DNA of 64,000 nt from an uncultured Prochlorococcus sp. (GCF_902616385.1 NZ_CACMSM010000001.1:1-64000), one strand, 5' to 3'. Shown: positions 39,177 through 50,884, counted from the stretch's first letter. Program-made: numbers and translations. The notes: generated by a model not told the origin, from the sequence alone.

Positions 39177-39886
39177 GTAGCTCTTGAGGGTGAGTAAACT
39201 ACTGGGATGTTGTCTTCAATTTTACCAACTAATACTTTGTCTGTAAGATCAACAAATAATCCATTTTCTAATACTCCTGGAATATTATTAATCTTCATTT
39301 CAATGTCTTTTGGATTCTTAATACCATCATTAAATAAAACATCTAGGATGAGGTTGCCTTGATCAGTAACAACTGGGCCAGCTTTTTTAGTAGCCATTCT
39401 TAAAGAAGAATTGCCATTCATTTCTGAAATAACTTCCTGAACTTGCTTCCAAGCATTTGGAATAACTTCTACAGGTAAAGGGAAAGATTTATTTAGATTT
39501 TGCACAAGTTTAGTTTCATCCACAACAATCAACAATTGATTCGCTTTAGATGCCACTAATTTTTCTCTAACATGGCATGCTCCTCCTCCTTTTATTAATT
39601 GGAATCCTGGATCAACTTCATCTGCTCCATCAATAGCTAAATCAATTTGAGATAGAGAAGCTAAATCTATAAGCGGGATATCCAGTTCAAGCGCTAAAAC
39701 TTCTGATTGAAAAGAAGTTGCAACACCTTTTATATTTTGAAGTTTTCCTGAACGTATTTCATCCGCAAGGCTTTTTATCATTAACGCAGCTGTAGATCCA
39801 GATCCTAATCCGAGAACCATGTCACTCTTTACTTCCCTTATTGCTGCATCAGCAACTACTTGTTTCATTTGAGTTTGTGAATCCAA
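39173..39886 (-). CDS. rpiA: Ribose-5-phosphate isomerase A
   Basis: RpiA interconverts ribose 5-phosphate and ribulose 5-phosphate in the Calvin cycle and pentose phosphate pathway. The 237-residue protein has [18 protein letters not shown] near the N-terminus and [20 protein letters not shown] with the catalytic aspartates, the family's signatures. [14 protein letters not shown] closes it. The HtrA-like gene lies 47 bases upstream on the same strand. Convergent overlap with hisD is four bases. Confidence 0.97.
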   Translation of the reverse strand: MDSQTQMKQVVADAAIREVKSDMVLGLGSGSTAALMIKSLADEIRSGKLQNIKGVATSFQSEVLALELDIPLIDLASLSQIDLAIDGADEVDPGFQLIKGGGACHVREKLVASKANQLLIVVDETKLVQNLNKSFPLPVEVIPNAWKQVQEVISEMNGNSSLRMATKKAGPVVTDQGNLILDVLFNDGIKNPKDIEMKINNIPGVLENGLFVDLTDKVLVGKIEDNIPVVYSPSRAT

Positions 39887-39933
39887 AATCTTTTTCTCTA
39901 ATGGTTATAGATTATTAAATTTCAATGGGTGCT

Positions 39934-41064
<1,131 letters not shown>

Positions 41065-41222
41065 TTAATTTATAGTTTTAAGTTTGTTTGATAAATCTAA
41101 TTGAATCAGAGGGTTATTGTTGTCTTTTTGTTTACATGCATAAAATACAAATTTTTAAATTTTTCTATAGAAAAAACTTCTTTATATGTGAAAATAAATT
41201 TTAAATAAATTTATAAATAAAT

Positions 41223-41690
41223 TTGAATAAAGAAAACAAAAGTAAACTAAAAGCTTTATTAGAAAAAGTTGCTAATGAACGGGATTTAGAAATCTACGAT
41301 TTAAATATTCAAACTAATCAAAATCCAATTGTTATTGAAATAATTATAAGAAAAACTAATGGAGATGATATTTCCTTAGATGATTGTGCGCTATTTAATA
41401 CCCCAGCATCTGACGAAATAGAAAAATCAAATCTTTTAAATTGTTCATATGTGTTAGAAATTAGTAGTCAAGGGGTCAGCGATGAATTAACCTCAGAAAG
41501 AGACTTCAAAACTTTTAAGGGTTTTCCAGTTAATGTTGAGTTAAACCAAAAGAATTCAAAAATAAAATTTCTGAATGGTTTACTTTATGAAAAGTCTAAA
41601 GATTATTTAGCCATTAACATTAAAGGTAGGATAAAGAAAATCCCTTTCGACGAAGTATTAAAAATTAGTCTTTGTACCTTAAAAGATTAA
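41223..41690 (+). CDS. rimP: Ribosome maturation factor RimP
   Basis: RimP (155 residues) assists maturation of the 30S subunit. [20 protein letters not shown], the middle [20 protein letters not shown] and the C-terminal SH3-like part are family elements (the usual SPGLDRPL is here SQGVSDEL). It heads the conserved rimP-nusA-ylxR-infB cluster. The start is a TTG at 41223. No ATG lies nearby in frame and no ribosome-binding site is clear. Three AAATAAATTT units cover the leader (41192-41224). Confidence 0.88.
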   Translation: MNKENKSKLKALLEKVANERDLEIYDLNIQTNQNPIVIEIIIRKTNGDDISLDDCALFNTPASDEIEKSNLLNCSYVLEISSQGVSDELTSERDFKTFKGFPVNVELNQKNSKIKFLNGLLYEKSKDYLAINIKGRIKKIPFDEVLKISLCTLKD

Positions 41691-41731
41691 TTATTATTTT
41701 ATTCAACCATTATTCAATTTCCCCATCATAG

Positions 41732-43135
41732 ATGGCATTAGTTATTCTCCCAGGTTTAAACAATCTTATTGAAGATATTAGTGAGGAAAAAAAGTTACCT
41801 CCTAATATCGTTGAAATAGCCCTACGCGAAGCTTTGTTAAAGGGATACGAAAAATATAGAAAAACTTTTTACATTGGAGTTAACCAAGATCCATTTGATG
41901 AAGAATATTTTAGTAATTTTGATGTTGGTCTAGATTTAGATGAAGAAGGTTATCGGATATTATCTAGTAAAATAATTGTTGAAGAAGTTGAGAGCGAAGA
42001 TCATCAAATATCTCTTTTAGAAGTTAAACAAGTTGCTGATGATGCTCAAATAGGTGACACAGTGGTTTTAGACGTTACTCCAGAAAAAGAGGATTTTGGG
42101 CGAATGGCTGCTTCAACAACAAAGCAAGTTTTAGCCCAAAAATTAAGAGATCAACAACGAAAAATGATCCAAGAAGAATTTGCGGATTTGGAAGATCCTG
42201 TTCTAACTGCAAGAGTTATAAGATTTGAAAGACAATCAGTCATTATGGGAGTTAGTTCGGGTATTGGTAGACCTGAAGTAGAGGCCGAACTTCCCAAGAG
42301 AGATCAATTACCAAATGATAATTATAGAGCAAATGCAACTTTCAAAGTATTTTTGAAGGAAGTTAGCGAAATTGCAAGAAAAGGGCCGCAACTTTTTGTA
42401 AGTAGAGCAAATGCTGGTTTAGTGGTTTATTTGTTTGAAAATGAAGTCCCGGAAATTCAAGAAGGCACAGTGAAAATTGTTGCTGTTTCAAGAGAAGCCA
42501 ACCCTCCTTCAAGAGCTGTTGGGCCAAGAACAAAAGTAGCTGTTGATAGTGTCGAAGAAGAAGTGGACCCTGTAGGTGCCTGTATTGGAGCTAGAGGAGC
42601 AAGAATTCAACAAGTAGTAAATGAATTAAGAGGAGAAAAAATTGATGTTATTAAATGGTCATCTAATCCAATACAGTATATTTTAAACTCTTTAAGTCCT
42701 GCCAAAGTGGATCAAGTAAGACTTGTAGACCCCGCAGGGCAACATGCGCACGTACTAGTTCCTCCTGATCAATTAAGTCTCGCAATTGGTAGAGAAGGTC
42801 AAAATGTAAGACTTGCCGCAAGATTAACTGGTTGGAAGATTGACGTTAAAAACTCACATGAATACGATCAGGAAGCAGAAGATGCTGCAGTCTCTGAATT
42901 AATAATTCAAAGGGAAGATGAAGAGAATCTCCAGAGAGAAGCGGAACTAAGATTAGAAGCAGAACAAGCTGAGCGTGCTGCAGAAGATGCAAGATTAAGA
43001 GAACTTTATCCTCTTCCCGAAGATGAAGAAGAATATGGAGAGGAACAATACGAAGGAGAAGAATTCACAGATAATGATCCATTAGAGACCGTTCAAGATA
43101 CTGAGATATCTGCCAAAGAGGAGAAAACACGGTGA
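41732..43135 (+). CDS. nusA: Transcription termination/antitermination protein NusA
   Basis: NusA (467 residues) binds RNA polymerase and nascent RNA to control pausing and termination. The N-terminal domain is followed by an S1 region (near LEDPVLTARVIRFERQSVIM) and two KH domains (KVAVDSVEEEVDPVGACIGARGARI and LSLAIGREGQNVRLAARLTGW). A highly acidic, coiled C-terminal tail of about 70 residues ends the protein. The E. coli acidic repeats are absent, as usual in cyanobacteria. The stop overlaps the next gene's GTG by four bases. Confidence 0.96.
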   Translation: MALVILPGLNNLIEDISEEKKLPPNIVEIALREALLKGYEKYRKTFYIGVNQDPFDEEYFSNFDVGLDLDEEGYRILSSKIIVEEVESEDHQISLLEVKQVADDAQIGDTVVLDVTPEKEDFGRMAASTTKQVLAQKLRDQQRKMIQEEFADLEDPVLTARVIRFERQSVIMGVSSGIGRPEVEAELPKRDQLPNDNYRANATFKVFLKEVSEIARKGPQLFVSRANAGLVVYLFENEVPEIQEGTVKIVAVSREANPPSRAVGPRTKVAVDSVEEEVDPVGACIGARGARIQQVVNELRGEKIDVIKWSSNPIQYILNSLSPAKVDQVRLVDPAGQHAHVLVPPDQLSLAIGREGQNVRLAARLTGWKIDVKNSHEYDQEAEDAAVSELIIQREDEENLQREAELRLEAEQAERAAEDARLRELYPLPEDEEEYGEEQYEGEEFTDNDPLETVQDTEISAKEEKTR

Positions 43136-43404
43136 TACAACAAATCCCTGTTTTGCGTGTATGCATTTCATGTAGGAAAACATATGACCGGAAAGATCTT
43201 TTAAAGATTACTAAAGATCATAAGCAAGGCATCATGCTTCAAAAGGGAATGGGGAGATCAGCTTACATTTGCAAGTCAAAAAAATGCTACTCAGATTCAA
43301 AGATCAAAAAAAAGCTTCAAAAAGCTTTAAAAACATTTTTAGAACCTGAATTTATTGAAATTTTTGAAAAAGAAATTACAAGCTACAATAACTATCCCCA
43401 TTAA
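43132..43404 (+). CDS. ylxR: YlxR family RNA-binding protein
   Basis: This 90-residue basic protein of the YlxR (DUF448) family shows LRVCISCRKTYDRKDLLKIT and GRSAYICKSKKCYSDSK, the usual pattern. The GTG start overlaps the nusA stop (GTGA), which means translational coupling. It lies between nusA and infB in most bacteria and is thought to bind nucleic acid or regulate RNase P or transcription. Its exact role is unknown. Confidence 0.88.
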   Translation: MIQQIPVLRVCISCRKTYDRKDLLKITKDHKQGIMLQKGMGRSAYICKSKKCYSDSKIKKKLQKALKTFLEPEFIEIFEKEITSYNNYPH

Positions 43405-43466
43405 GAGAATATAATTAAATTAAATTCTCTTCTATTTCAAAAAAAAAAGAGTACAAATCAGATTAA

Positions 43467-46400
43467 ATGACTATCAGCGATAAAATCAGAATTTACGAAC
43501 TTTCCAGAGACTTAAATCTGGAAAATAAAGATATACTTGATGCCGCTCAAAAACTTTCAATTTCAGTAAAAAGCCATAGCAGTTCTATTAGTGCAGAAGA
43601 GGCAAAAAAAATTAAAAATCTTATTAATAAAGAGAATTCAGATAAAAAAATACTTTCCATTAACAAGCCTTCAATTAAAAAAGATAACTATAAACAAAAC
43701 AAAGAAGATAAATCTCCTGTTATCTCTCCAAAAAAAGGGAAACCCTTCAAAGACAATTCAAACATAAAACCATTATTGATAAAACCACTTAATAAGCCTG
43801 AGAGTGTAAAAATAATTTCAAATCAACTACAAAATCCCAATAAACCTAATTTTGTTAACAGTTCACAATCCCGAGCAAATCTTACAAATTCCAATAAAAA
43901 ACCTTCACAAAATTTCAACCAAGATAAAAAAACTTTCGAAAATAACACAACCCCATCTATCAAAAGTCCGGCAAAACCACCTATACAATTAATTGCAAAG
44001 CCTAAAAATATAAACAATAATGTTAAATCTAATGAATCTTCCCAGAACATCTCCAATGCAGGGGATAAAAGACGACTATCGAACAAACCTGATCAAAATA
44101 CGAACACACCTAAAACAAATAAATTTGATAATAGAATGAAGACCCCTGAGCTCGTAGGAGCTCCAATAAGAAGAGAAGATCCAAAAATAAATCCTAATAA
44201 GCAAAATAATAATAGGCAAAACACTGCTTTTAAACAAACTGTCTCAAACAGACCTGGTTCTCGCAACAGACCTGGCATGCCCAATAGGCCTGGTTTAAGA
44301 AACAAACCTTCAGATCAAGGCAGACCTGGCTCCTTCAATAGGCAAGGCAATCCAAATAGACCTGGTTCTCCCAACAGACCTGGTATGTCCAATAGGCCTG
44401 GTTTAAAAAACAAACCTTCAGATCAAGGCAGACCTGGCTCCTTTAATAGGCAAGGCAATCCAAATAGACCTGGAATGCCCAATAGGCCTGGTTCTAAATT
44501 CAATGGCCAAAATTCCTCTGGGATTAGGAAGCCAGTATCACCTAACGAACTTTTACAACTTCAAAAAAATAATAACTCCGAGAAAGACAAACTAGGTACG
44601 AAGAATAACGCAAAACAAAATATCGATGCACCTAATCAGAAGCCGAAAGCGCCTAGTAATCGTCCAAATGCTACTCCAAGTTCCAAAAAACCTCCTCATA
44701 GAACATTTTCAAATAGTTCAAAGAAACCTGGAAAGACAGACTGGGATGATAGCGCAAAACTTGAAGCATTAAGAAGTAAAAATACCCAAAAACAAAGGCA
44801 GAAAGTGCATATTATTGGTGAAAATGATGACTCATTAACATCTGAAACTAGTGGATATTCAGGCGAGAAAATTTCAATTTTATCAGCAAGTCTAGCGCGT
44901 CCTAAGAAAGAAAAGTCTGAGGAAACTAAATCTCATAAAGCTATCAAACAATTTAAAAAGAAGAAAAAAGAGACTACTAGGCAAAGACAGAAAAGAAGAG
45001 CTTTGGAGTTAAAGGCTGCCAAAGAAGCAAAACAAGTAAGACCTGAAATGATAATCGTGCCCGAAGATAATTTAACAGTCCAAGAATTAGCCGATAAATT
45101 AAGTCTTGAAAGTTCTGAAATAATCAAATCTCTATTTTTTAAAGGAATAACTGCAACTGTTACTCAATCACTCGACTTAGCAACTATTGAAACAGTAGCA
45201 GAAGAATTTGGGGTACCTGTTTTACAAGATGATATCCAAGAAGCTGCTGAGAAAACAGTTGATATGATTGAGTCTGAAGATATTGATAATCTTATAAGAA
45301 GACCACCTGTTATTACAGTGATGGGTCATGTAGATCATGGCAAAACAAGTCTTTTAGATTCCATCAGAGAATCAAGAGTAGCTTCGGGGGAAGCAGGAGG
45401 CATCACTCAACACATAGGAGCTTATCAAGTTGAATTTGAACATGAATCTCAAAAGAAAAAATTAACTTTTCTTGATACTCCTGGTCATGAAGCCTTTACT
45501 GCAATGAGAGCAAGGGGTACAAAGGTTACAGATGTAGCTGTTCTTGTAGTTGCTGCAGATGATGGTTGCAGACCTCAAACACTAGAAGCTATCAGTCATG
45601 CAAGAGCTGCAAAAGTACCAATTGTTGTTGCAATAAATAAAATTGACAAAGAAGGTGCGTCTCCAGACAGAGTAAAGCAGGAATTATCAGAAAAAGAATT
45701 AATTGCTGAAGATTGGGGAGGAGATACAGTTATGGTTCCAGTAAGTGCTATCAAAAAACAAAATATTGATAAATTACTCGAAATGATTTTATTAGTTTCA
45801 GAGGTAGAAGATCTACAAGCTAACCCTGATAGATTTGCAAAAGGTACTGTTATTGAAGCCCACCTAGACAAAGCGAAAGGGCCTGTGGCTACTTTGTTAG
45901 TACAAAATGGAACCTTGAAATCTGGAGATGTTTTAGCTGCGGGTTCAGTCCTTGGAAAAATTAGAGCAATGGTTGATGAACATGGTAATAGAATCAAAGA
46001 AGCAGGGCCATCATTCCCTGTGGAAGCGCTAGGATTCAGTGAAGTGCCCACTGCAGGAGATGAATTCGAAGTATACCCTGATGAGAAAACTGCTCGAGCC
46101 ATTGTGGGAGAAAGGGCAACAGATGCAAGAGCTACAAAATTAGCTCAGCAAATGGCCTCTAGAAGAGTCAGCTTATCATCCTTATCAAATCAAGCAAATG
46201 ATGGAGAGCTAAAGGAGTTAAACTTAATTCTTAAGGCTGATGTTCAAGGTAGTATTGAAGCGATATTAGGATCACTAGAACAATTACCAAAAAATGAAGT
46301 TCAAGTCAGAGTCCTCTTTTCTGCTCCTGGAGAAATAACTGAGACAGATATAGATCTCGCTGCTGCATCTGGGTCAGTAATCATTGGATTTAACACCTCA

Positions 46401-46826
46401 TTGGCTTCTGGCGCGAAGAGAGCAGCTGATGCTAATGACGTTGATATAAGAGAGTATGAAGTTATCTATAAACTCTTAGAAGATATTCAGTTAGCCATGG
46501 AAGGGCTACTTGAACCCGATCTTGTCGAAGAATCATTAGGGCAAGCTGAAGTTAGAGCAACTTTCGCAGTCGGTAAAGGAGCTATTGCGGGCTGTTATAT
46601 ACAAACTGGTAAATTACAACGAAATTGTTCTCTCAGAGTTCTTAGATCAGATAAAGTAATATTTGAGGGCAATTTAGACTCTCTAAAAAGAGCTAAAGAT
46701 GATGTAAAAGAAGTAAATACAGGATTTGAATGTGGAGTTGGCTGCGATAAATTCTCTTCATGGATTGAAGGAGATGTAATCGAAGCATTCAAGTTTGTTA
46801 CCAAAAAGAGGACCTTAGCTCAATAA
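43467..46826 (+). CDS. infB: Translation initiation factor IF-2
   Basis: This 1119-residue IF-2 brings initiator fMet-tRNA to the 30S subunit using GTP. The conserved GTPase lies in the second half: [15 protein letters not shown] near residue 620, [17 protein letters not shown] near 670, and [10 protein letters not shown] near 722. The C-terminal half holds domains III and IV. The first 450 residues are low-complexity and basic, rich in Lys, Asn, Pro and Ser, with an NRPG hexapeptide array at residues 261-344. IF-2 proteins of cyanobacteria often have long variable N-termini. It ends the rimP operon. Confidence 0.97.
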   Translation: MTISDKIRIYELSRDLNLENKDILDAAQKLSISVKSHSSSISAEEAKKIKNLINKENSDKKILSINKPSIKKDNYKQNKEDKSPVISPKKGKPFKDNSNIKPLLIKPLNKPESVKIISNQLQNPNKPNFVNSSQSRANLTNSNKKPSQNFNQDKKTFENNTTPSIKSPAKPPIQLIAKPKNINNNVKSNESSQNISNAGDKRRLSNKPDQNTNTPKTNKFDNRMKTPELVGAPIRREDPKINPNKQNNNRQNTAFKQTVSNRPGSRNRPGMPNRPGLRNKPSDQGRPGSFNRQGNPNRPGSPNRPGMSNRPGLKNKPSDQGRPGSFNRQGNPNRPGMPNRPGSKFNGQNSSGIRKPVSPNELLQLQKNNNSEKDKLGTKNNAKQNIDAPNQKPKAPSNRPNATPSSKKPPHRTFSNSSKKPGKTDWDDSAKLEALRSKNTQKQRQKVHIIGENDDSLTSETSGYSGEKISILSASLARPKKEKSEETKSHKAIKQFKKKKKETTRQRQKRRALELKAAKEAKQVRPEMIIVPEDNLTVQELADKLSLESSEIIKSLFFKGITATVTQSLDLATIETVAEEFGVPVLQDDIQEAAEKTVDMIESEDIDNLIRRPPVITVMGHVDHGKTSLLDSIRESRVASGEAGGITQHIGAYQVEFEHESQKKKLTFLDTPGHEAFTAMRARGTKVTDVAVLVVAADDGCRPQTLEAISHARAAKVPIVVAINKIDKEGASPDRVKQELSEKELIAEDWGGDTVMVPVSAIKKQNIDKLLEMILLVSEVEDLQANPDRFAKGTVIEAHLDKAKGPVATLLVQNGTLKSGDVLAAGSVLGKIRAMVDEHGNRIKEAGPSFPVEALGFSEVPTAGDEFEVYPDEKTARAIVGERATDARATKLAQQMASRRVSLSSLSNQANDGELKELNLILKADVQGSIEAILGSLEQLPKNEVQVRVLFSAPGEITETDIDLAAASGSVIIGFNTSLASGAKRAADANDVDIREYEVIYKLLEDIQLAMEGLLEPDLVEESLGQAEVRATFAVGKGAIAGCYIQTGKLQRNCSLRVLRSDKVIFEGNLDSLKRAKDDVKEVNTGFECGVGCDKFSSWIEGDVIEAFKFVTKKRTLAQ
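44247..44498 (+). repeat. In-frame NRPG hexapeptide repeat within infB
   Basis: Fourteen consecutive hexapeptides of the type N-R-P-G-x-x (with the variants [18 protein letters not shown]) cover residues 261-344. At the DNA level they form a 108-base unit repeated about 2.3 times: cagacctggttctc at about 44250 recurs as tagacctggttctc at about 44358. The tract is richer in G and C than its neighbours. It keeps the frame, since 108 bases equals 36 codons. Confidence 0.9.
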
Positions 46827-46842
46827 TTAAACATCTAGCTTA

Positions 46843-47091
46843 TTAATCTTTATTTCTGTCAAAGATTAATAAAGTAGGAAATATTACACAAGCACCCAAC
46901 TGTATGAGAAGATTATTTTGCTGTAATTCAGTCCCGCTTGCAATTCTGGAAAGCATTATTAGAAGTCCCAAAAATGCAGAACCGCTAAAAGCTATCCACA
47001 ATATTCTTCTCAATCCTTTGAAAGGAGATTGAGATTCCTTTAATAATTTCTTTTTCAATTCAGGATCTATTTTTGACATAAATTCTTTCAA
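46843..47091 (-). CDS. DUF3493 membrane protein
   Basis: This 82-residue protein with two hydrophobic segments (LRRILWIAFSGSAFLGLLIM and NLLIQLGACVIFPTLLIF) follows the DUF3493 pattern, including LKKKLLKESQSPFKGLRR. Homologues are found in cyanobacteria and plant chloroplasts, where some help assemble thylakoid complexes. A specific role cannot be given here. It converges with infB across a 16-base gap and has its own start at 47091. Confidence 0.75.
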   Translation of the reverse strand: MKEFMSKIDPELKKKLLKESQSPFKGLRRILWIAFSGSAFLGLLIMLSRIASGTELQQNNLLIQLGACVIFPTLLIFDRNKD

Positions 47092-47133
47092 TTATAAAAT
47101 TAAGTCTATACGAAAAATTCAATATTTAATTTG

Positions 47134-47205
47134 GCCGGTGTAGCTCAGTGGTAGAGCAACTGTCTCGTAAACAGTAGGTCATTGGTTCAATTCCAATTAT
47201 CGGCA
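47134..47205 (+). tRNA. trnT-CGU: tRNA-Thr (anticodon CGU)
   Basis: A 72-base cloverleaf folds cleanly. The acceptor is GCCGGTG with TATCGGC (two G-U pairs), the D-stem GCTC/GAGC, the anticodon stem ACTGT/ACAGT with loop CTCGTAA, and the T-stem ATTGG/CCAAT with loop TTCAATT. The anticodon CGT at 47166-47168 reads ACG threonine codons. CCA is not encoded. It sits between the DUF3493 and radical SAM genes on the plus strand. Confidence 0.95.
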
Positions 47206-47376
47206 CTTAAATGGATAGATGGATTAAAACTTCTATAAATATGCTGGATTTATATAATTTATTGTATCTGAATAAAAAAAATTTTCGCGAGTATTTTCTT
47301 AGGATTTTTAATTTCTCCAAATTAGTAATAAAGTAGTTAGATTCTTAGAGGAAATAAATTCATTAAATTTCATGAC

Positions 47377-48996
47377 ATGAATTTTAATTTGAAGTTGGAA
47401 AAATTAAATAAAAAAAATTACAAAGTTAATCACTTTGGAAAGATATTAACTGTAAGATTGCCATGTAATCCAATATTTCCAATAGGACCTATTTATTTAG
47501 CAGACCATATTCATAAATGTTTTCCAGCTTTAGAACAGCAATTCATTGATCTAGCAATAATTCCATCTAATAAAGTTTCCAAATATTTAGCTAGAAAAAT
47601 TGATCAATTTAGACCTCATCTAATTATTTTTTCATGGAGAGATATACAAATTTATGCTCCTGTTGATGGAAGAAGTGGTAATCCTCTTCAAAACTCTTTT
47701 GAAGTGTTCTACTCAAAAAATATCCTAAAAAAAATTAGAGGTTCCTGGGGAGGATTAAAATTAATTGCATCTCATTATGGAGAAATATATAGAAATACTT
47801 CTTTAGTTAAAATGGGACTAAAAAGAGCACAAAAATACAATAAAAATGTAAAAGTAATTTTAGGTGGTGGTGCTGTTAGTGTCTTCTATGAACAATTGGG
47901 GGATCTACTTCCAAATGGAACTGTTATTTCAGTTGGAGAGGGAGAAAATCTCATTGAAAAAATCATTAGAGGAGATTCAATAGAGGAAGAAAGATGTTAT
48001 GTTGCTGGACAAAAACCTCGTAACAAATTAATACATGAACAACCTTCAGGCACTGTTAAAACCGCCTGCAACTATCAATATATTAAATCAATATGGCCTG
48101 AATTTGATTGGTACATAGAAGGTGGCGATTATTACGTAGGGGTGCAAACAAAAAGAGGTTGTCCTCATAACTGTTGTTTCTGTGTTTACACAGTTGTTGA
48201 GGGGAAGCAAGTTCGCGTTAATCCTGTTAAGGAAGTAATCAAAGAAATGAAGCAATTATATGATCTTGGAGTAAGGGGATTTTGGTTTACTGATGCACAG
48301 TTTATTCCAGCCAAAAAACATATTGAAGATGCAAAAACACTTTTGCAAGCAATTAAGGACCAAGGCTGGGACGATATTAATTGGGCCGCATACATTAGAG
48401 CAGATAATATTGATGCTGAGCTGGCTCAGCTTATGGTTGATACAGGTATGAGCTATTTTGAAATTGGTATCACGTCAGGATCTCAAGAACTTGTTAGAAA
48501 AATGAGACTAGCTTATGACCTTGAGACTGTATTAAGGAATTGCAGAATGCTAGTCAAATCAGGTTTCAAGAATCATGTTTCAGTCAATTATTCATTTAAT
48601 GTTTTTGATGAAACGCCCAGCACAATAAGACAAACAATTGCTTACCATAGGGAATTAGAAAATATTTTTGGTAAAGGCTTAGTTGATCCAGCTATATTTT
48701 TTATAGGTTTGCAACCTCACACTCTTCTGGAAAAGTATGCCCTGGAAAATAATATTTTGAAGCCAAATTATAATCCAATGAGCATGATGCCCTGGACAGC
48801 GAGAAAACTACTTTGGAATCCAGGCTCACTAGGGAAAAAACTTGGTCAGGTTTGCTTAGAAGCTTTTGATAATCCAGAAGACGAATTTGGCAAAACAGTT
48901 ATCGACATTCTTGAGAGGGAATATGGAAAGTCCTCCTTAAAAGAATCATTAAAAGTCCGTCCTTTATCAGAAAGGAAATTAGCACATTCAAAATAA
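47377..48996 (+). CDS. B12-binding-domain radical SAM protein of unknown substrate
   Basis: This 539-residue radical SAM enzyme has the cluster motif CPHNCCFCVY (CxxxCxxC) near residue 265. A cobalamin-binding-like Rossmann domain (about residues 30-210; VKVILGGGAVSVFYEQLG, GEGENLIEKII) precedes it, as in the BchE/P-methylase-like group. RADNIDAELAQLMVDTGMSYFEIGI is the typical TIM-barrel segment. The canonical DxHxxG cobalamin motif is not evident. The substrate is unknown. Pigment or cofactor modification, or tRNA modification, are possible. It stands alone in this region, after the tRNA gene and before convergent clpS. Confidence 0.8.
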   Translation: MNFNLKLEKLNKKNYKVNHFGKILTVRLPCNPIFPIGPIYLADHIHKCFPALEQQFIDLAIIPSNKVSKYLARKIDQFRPHLIIFSWRDIQIYAPVDGRSGNPLQNSFEVFYSKNILKKIRGSWGGLKLIASHYGEIYRNTSLVKMGLKRAQKYNKNVKVILGGGAVSVFYEQLGDLLPNGTVISVGEGENLIEKIIRGDSIEEERCYVAGQKPRNKLIHEQPSGTVKTACNYQYIKSIWPEFDWYIEGGDYYVGVQTKRGCPHNCCFCVYTVVEGKQVRVNPVKEVIKEMKQLYDLGVRGFWFTDAQFIPAKKHIEDAKTLLQAIKDQGWDDINWAAYIRADNIDAELAQLMVDTGMSYFEIGITSGSQELVRKMRLAYDLETVLRNCRMLVKSGFKNHVSVNYSFNVFDETPSTIRQTIAYHRELENIFGKGLVDPAIFFIGLQPHTLLEKYALENNILKPNYNPMSMMPWTARKLLWNPGSLGKKLGQVCLEAFDNPEDEFGKTVIDILEREYGKSSLKESLKVRPLSERKLAHSK

Positions 48997-49011
48997 TAAA
49001 TTCAACCGTAA

Positions 49012-49329
49012 TTAATCCTCTTTCTCAATTGAGCTAGAAATTCCTTTAGATTTTAATGATTCTGAGTAGAATTCTGCTGGCTCTAAATCACAAACAATTA
49101 CTAAACCCACACCCGTATTGTGTGCTTCAAGCATTATCGCGATAGCATCTTGTTCACTTAATTGAGGAACAACTTCTCTCAGTGAAATAGTTACATACTC
49201 CATAGAATTAACTGGATCATTATGAAGTAAAACCTTATATTTTGGAGACTTATTTTTTAACTCAGCAGGTTTCTTTTCAATCACTGCTGAATTATTATTT
49301 ATACTTTGTTCTAACTTTATAGAAAGCAT
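49012..49329 (-). CDS. clpS: ATP-dependent Clp protease adaptor ClpS
   Basis: ClpS (105 residues) delivers N-end-rule substrates to ClpC/ClpP. KYKVLLHNDPVNSMEYVT with the binding-pocket Asn-Asp and IMLEAHNTGVGLVIVCDLEPAEFY are conserved. It has a variable N-terminal extension of about 25 residues. It is downstream of dapL by 32 bases on the same strand and converges with the radical SAM gene. Confidence 0.95.
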   Translation of the reverse strand: MLSIKLEQSINNNSAVIEKKPAELKNKSPKYKVLLHNDPVNSMEYVTISLREVVPQLSEQDAIAIMLEAHNTGVGLVIVCDLEPAEFYSESLKSKGISSSIEKED

Positions 49330-49361
49330 TAAATTTATTGGAGTTTAAATTGTACTAGTAA

Positions 49362-50588
49362 TTATATATTAATTATTCTTTCCATTGCATCAAGGACGTT
49401 TGATCGTGAGTTAAATGCTGACAAGCGAAAATAACCCTCTCCTGCCAATCCAAATCCGCTCCCAGGTGTTCCCACTACACTAACTTTTTGGAGAAGGAAA
49501 TCAAAAAAGTCCCATGATGTCATTTGATCAGGAACTTTAATCCATATATAAGGAGCATTATCCCCACCATAAACTTTATATCCTGAATTCTGTAGTTTAT
49601 TTTTCATTATTTTTGCATTTTCCATATAAAAATCAATTAAACCCCTTACCTGTTTCTTACCTTCAAGAGAATAAACAGCCTCTGCTCCTTTTTGAACCAC
49701 ATAACTTACTCCATTGAATTTTGTAGATTGTCGCCTATTCCAAAGAGGCCATAACTCTATTTCCTCATTTGTTGAGCTCAAACCTTTGAGATTTTTAGGT
49801 ATTACTGTAAAAGCACATCTAACTCCAGTGAATCCTGCATTCTTTGAAAAAGATCTAAATTCAATAGCGCAATCCTTTGCTCCCTCAATCTCATATATTG
49901 AATGTGGAATATCATTATCTTGAATAAATGCTTCATAAGCTGCATCAAAAAGTATAAGGGATTTGTTTTGAAGAGCATAGTCAACCCACTTTTTCAAGTC
50001 TGCTTTATTAATAGTTGCTCCAGTAGGATTATTAGGAAAACAAAGATATAAAATATCAACTTTTTTTTCAGGTAGTTTTGGCAAAAAGTTATTCCCCTCG
50101 TTTATTGCAAGATATGTTAATCCTTGATAAGTCCCATTTTCTAGAGCATCTCCAGTTCTGCCTGTCATCACGTTACTATCTACATAAACAGGGTAAACAG
50201 GATCTGTTACAGCAATTGAATTATTTTTGCCAAGAATATCTAAAATATTGCTACTGTCGCATTTAGAACCGTCTGAAACAAAGATTTCTTCTGGTGAAAT
50301 TTGACAGCCTCTAGAAATAAAATCTTGCTCAGATATTTTTTCCCTGAGCCAAAAATAACCTTGTTCTGGTCCATAACCTCTAAAACCATCTGTTGTGCCC
50401 ATATCATCTAAGGCTTTGCCCATAGCCTCAATGCATGCTCTAGGTAATGGTTCTGTAACATCTCCTATGCCAAGCTTAATAATTTCGGCATTCTTATTTG
50501 ATTGAGAATATATTTTTACTCTTTTAGCAATTTCAGGGAATAAGTAGCCTGCTTTGAGTTTTAAATAATTTTCGTTTACTTGAACCAC
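49362..50588 (-). CDS. dapL: LL-diaminopimelate aminotransferase
   Basis: DapL converts tetrahydrodipicolinate directly to LL-diaminopimelate, the short lysine route shared by cyanobacteria and plants. The 408-residue fold-type I aminotransferase shows [34 protein letters not shown], and the PLP lysine in [37 protein letters not shown] at the N-terminus is typical of this enzyme. It leads into clpS with a 32-base gap. Upstream lies the rne leader gap. Confidence 0.96.
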   Translation of the reverse strand: MVQVNENYLKLKAGYLFPEIAKRVKIYSQSNKNAEIIKLGIGDVTEPLPRACIEAMGKALDDMGTTDGFRGYGPEQGYFWLREKISEQDFISRGCQISPEEIFVSDGSKCDSSNILDILGKNNSIAVTDPVYPVYVDSNVMTGRTGDALENGTYQGLTYLAINEGNNFLPKLPEKKVDILYLCFPNNPTGATINKADLKKWVDYALQNKSLILFDAAYEAFIQDNDIPHSIYEIEGAKDCAIEFRSFSKNAGFTGVRCAFTVIPKNLKGLSSTNEEIELWPLWNRRQSTKFNGVSYVVQKGAEAVYSLEGKKQVRGLIDFYMENAKIMKNKLQNSGYKVYGGDNAPYIWIKVPDQMTSWDFFDFLLQKVSVVGTPGSGFGLAGEGYFRLSAFNSRSNVLDAMERIINI

Positions 50589-50884
50589 TTTAGATAAAAA
50601 ATTTCACCAATCTTAGAATAATCTATCGACGTGCTTTAGTGGTGATTAGATGTTAAAATTATTTTAGTTATGATTTATTTAAGATTTAGTCATAGCTATG
50701 AATTCAATTTCAATTAGTTTAAAATCGCTTAAAGTTCGATAAATAGCAGAATTCAATCACTTTTAACTCTATTAATTCTAAAAAGTAAATCATAGAAGCT
50801 ATAGAAATCTCTTTATTGAAAGATAAAAATCTAAATTTTTAATTTAGATAATTTTCAAAATCCCAATCATTCAGAATCAATAAT
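50589..50884 (+). promoter_or_regulatory. rne leader region with hairpin (divergent from dapL)
   Basis: This 296-base gap between divergent dapL and rne has no convincing gene. It is AT-rich. Close to rne, ATCTAAAT (50829-50836) and ATTTAGAT (50842-50849) form a perfect 8-base stem with a 5-base loop, followed by ATAATTTTC, 35 bases before the rne start. A long structured leader fits known autoregulation of RNase E mRNA in E. coli. A U-rich rne leader with several transcription starts has been reported in Prochlorococcus. Start sites cannot be assigned from the sequence. Confidence 0.45.

Noticed and set aside
43823-44305. Minus-strand open frames over the N-terminal part of infB
   Set aside because: They are shadows of the low-complexity infB coding region. 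Their hydrophobic look arises from complements of Asn/Lys/Pro codons.
47211-47336. A 41-codon ATG frame directly after tRNA-Thr
   Set aside because: It begins only six bases from the tRNA end with no ribosome-binding site, has ordinary AT-driven composition (Asn, Lys, Phe, Leu) and no recognisable features.
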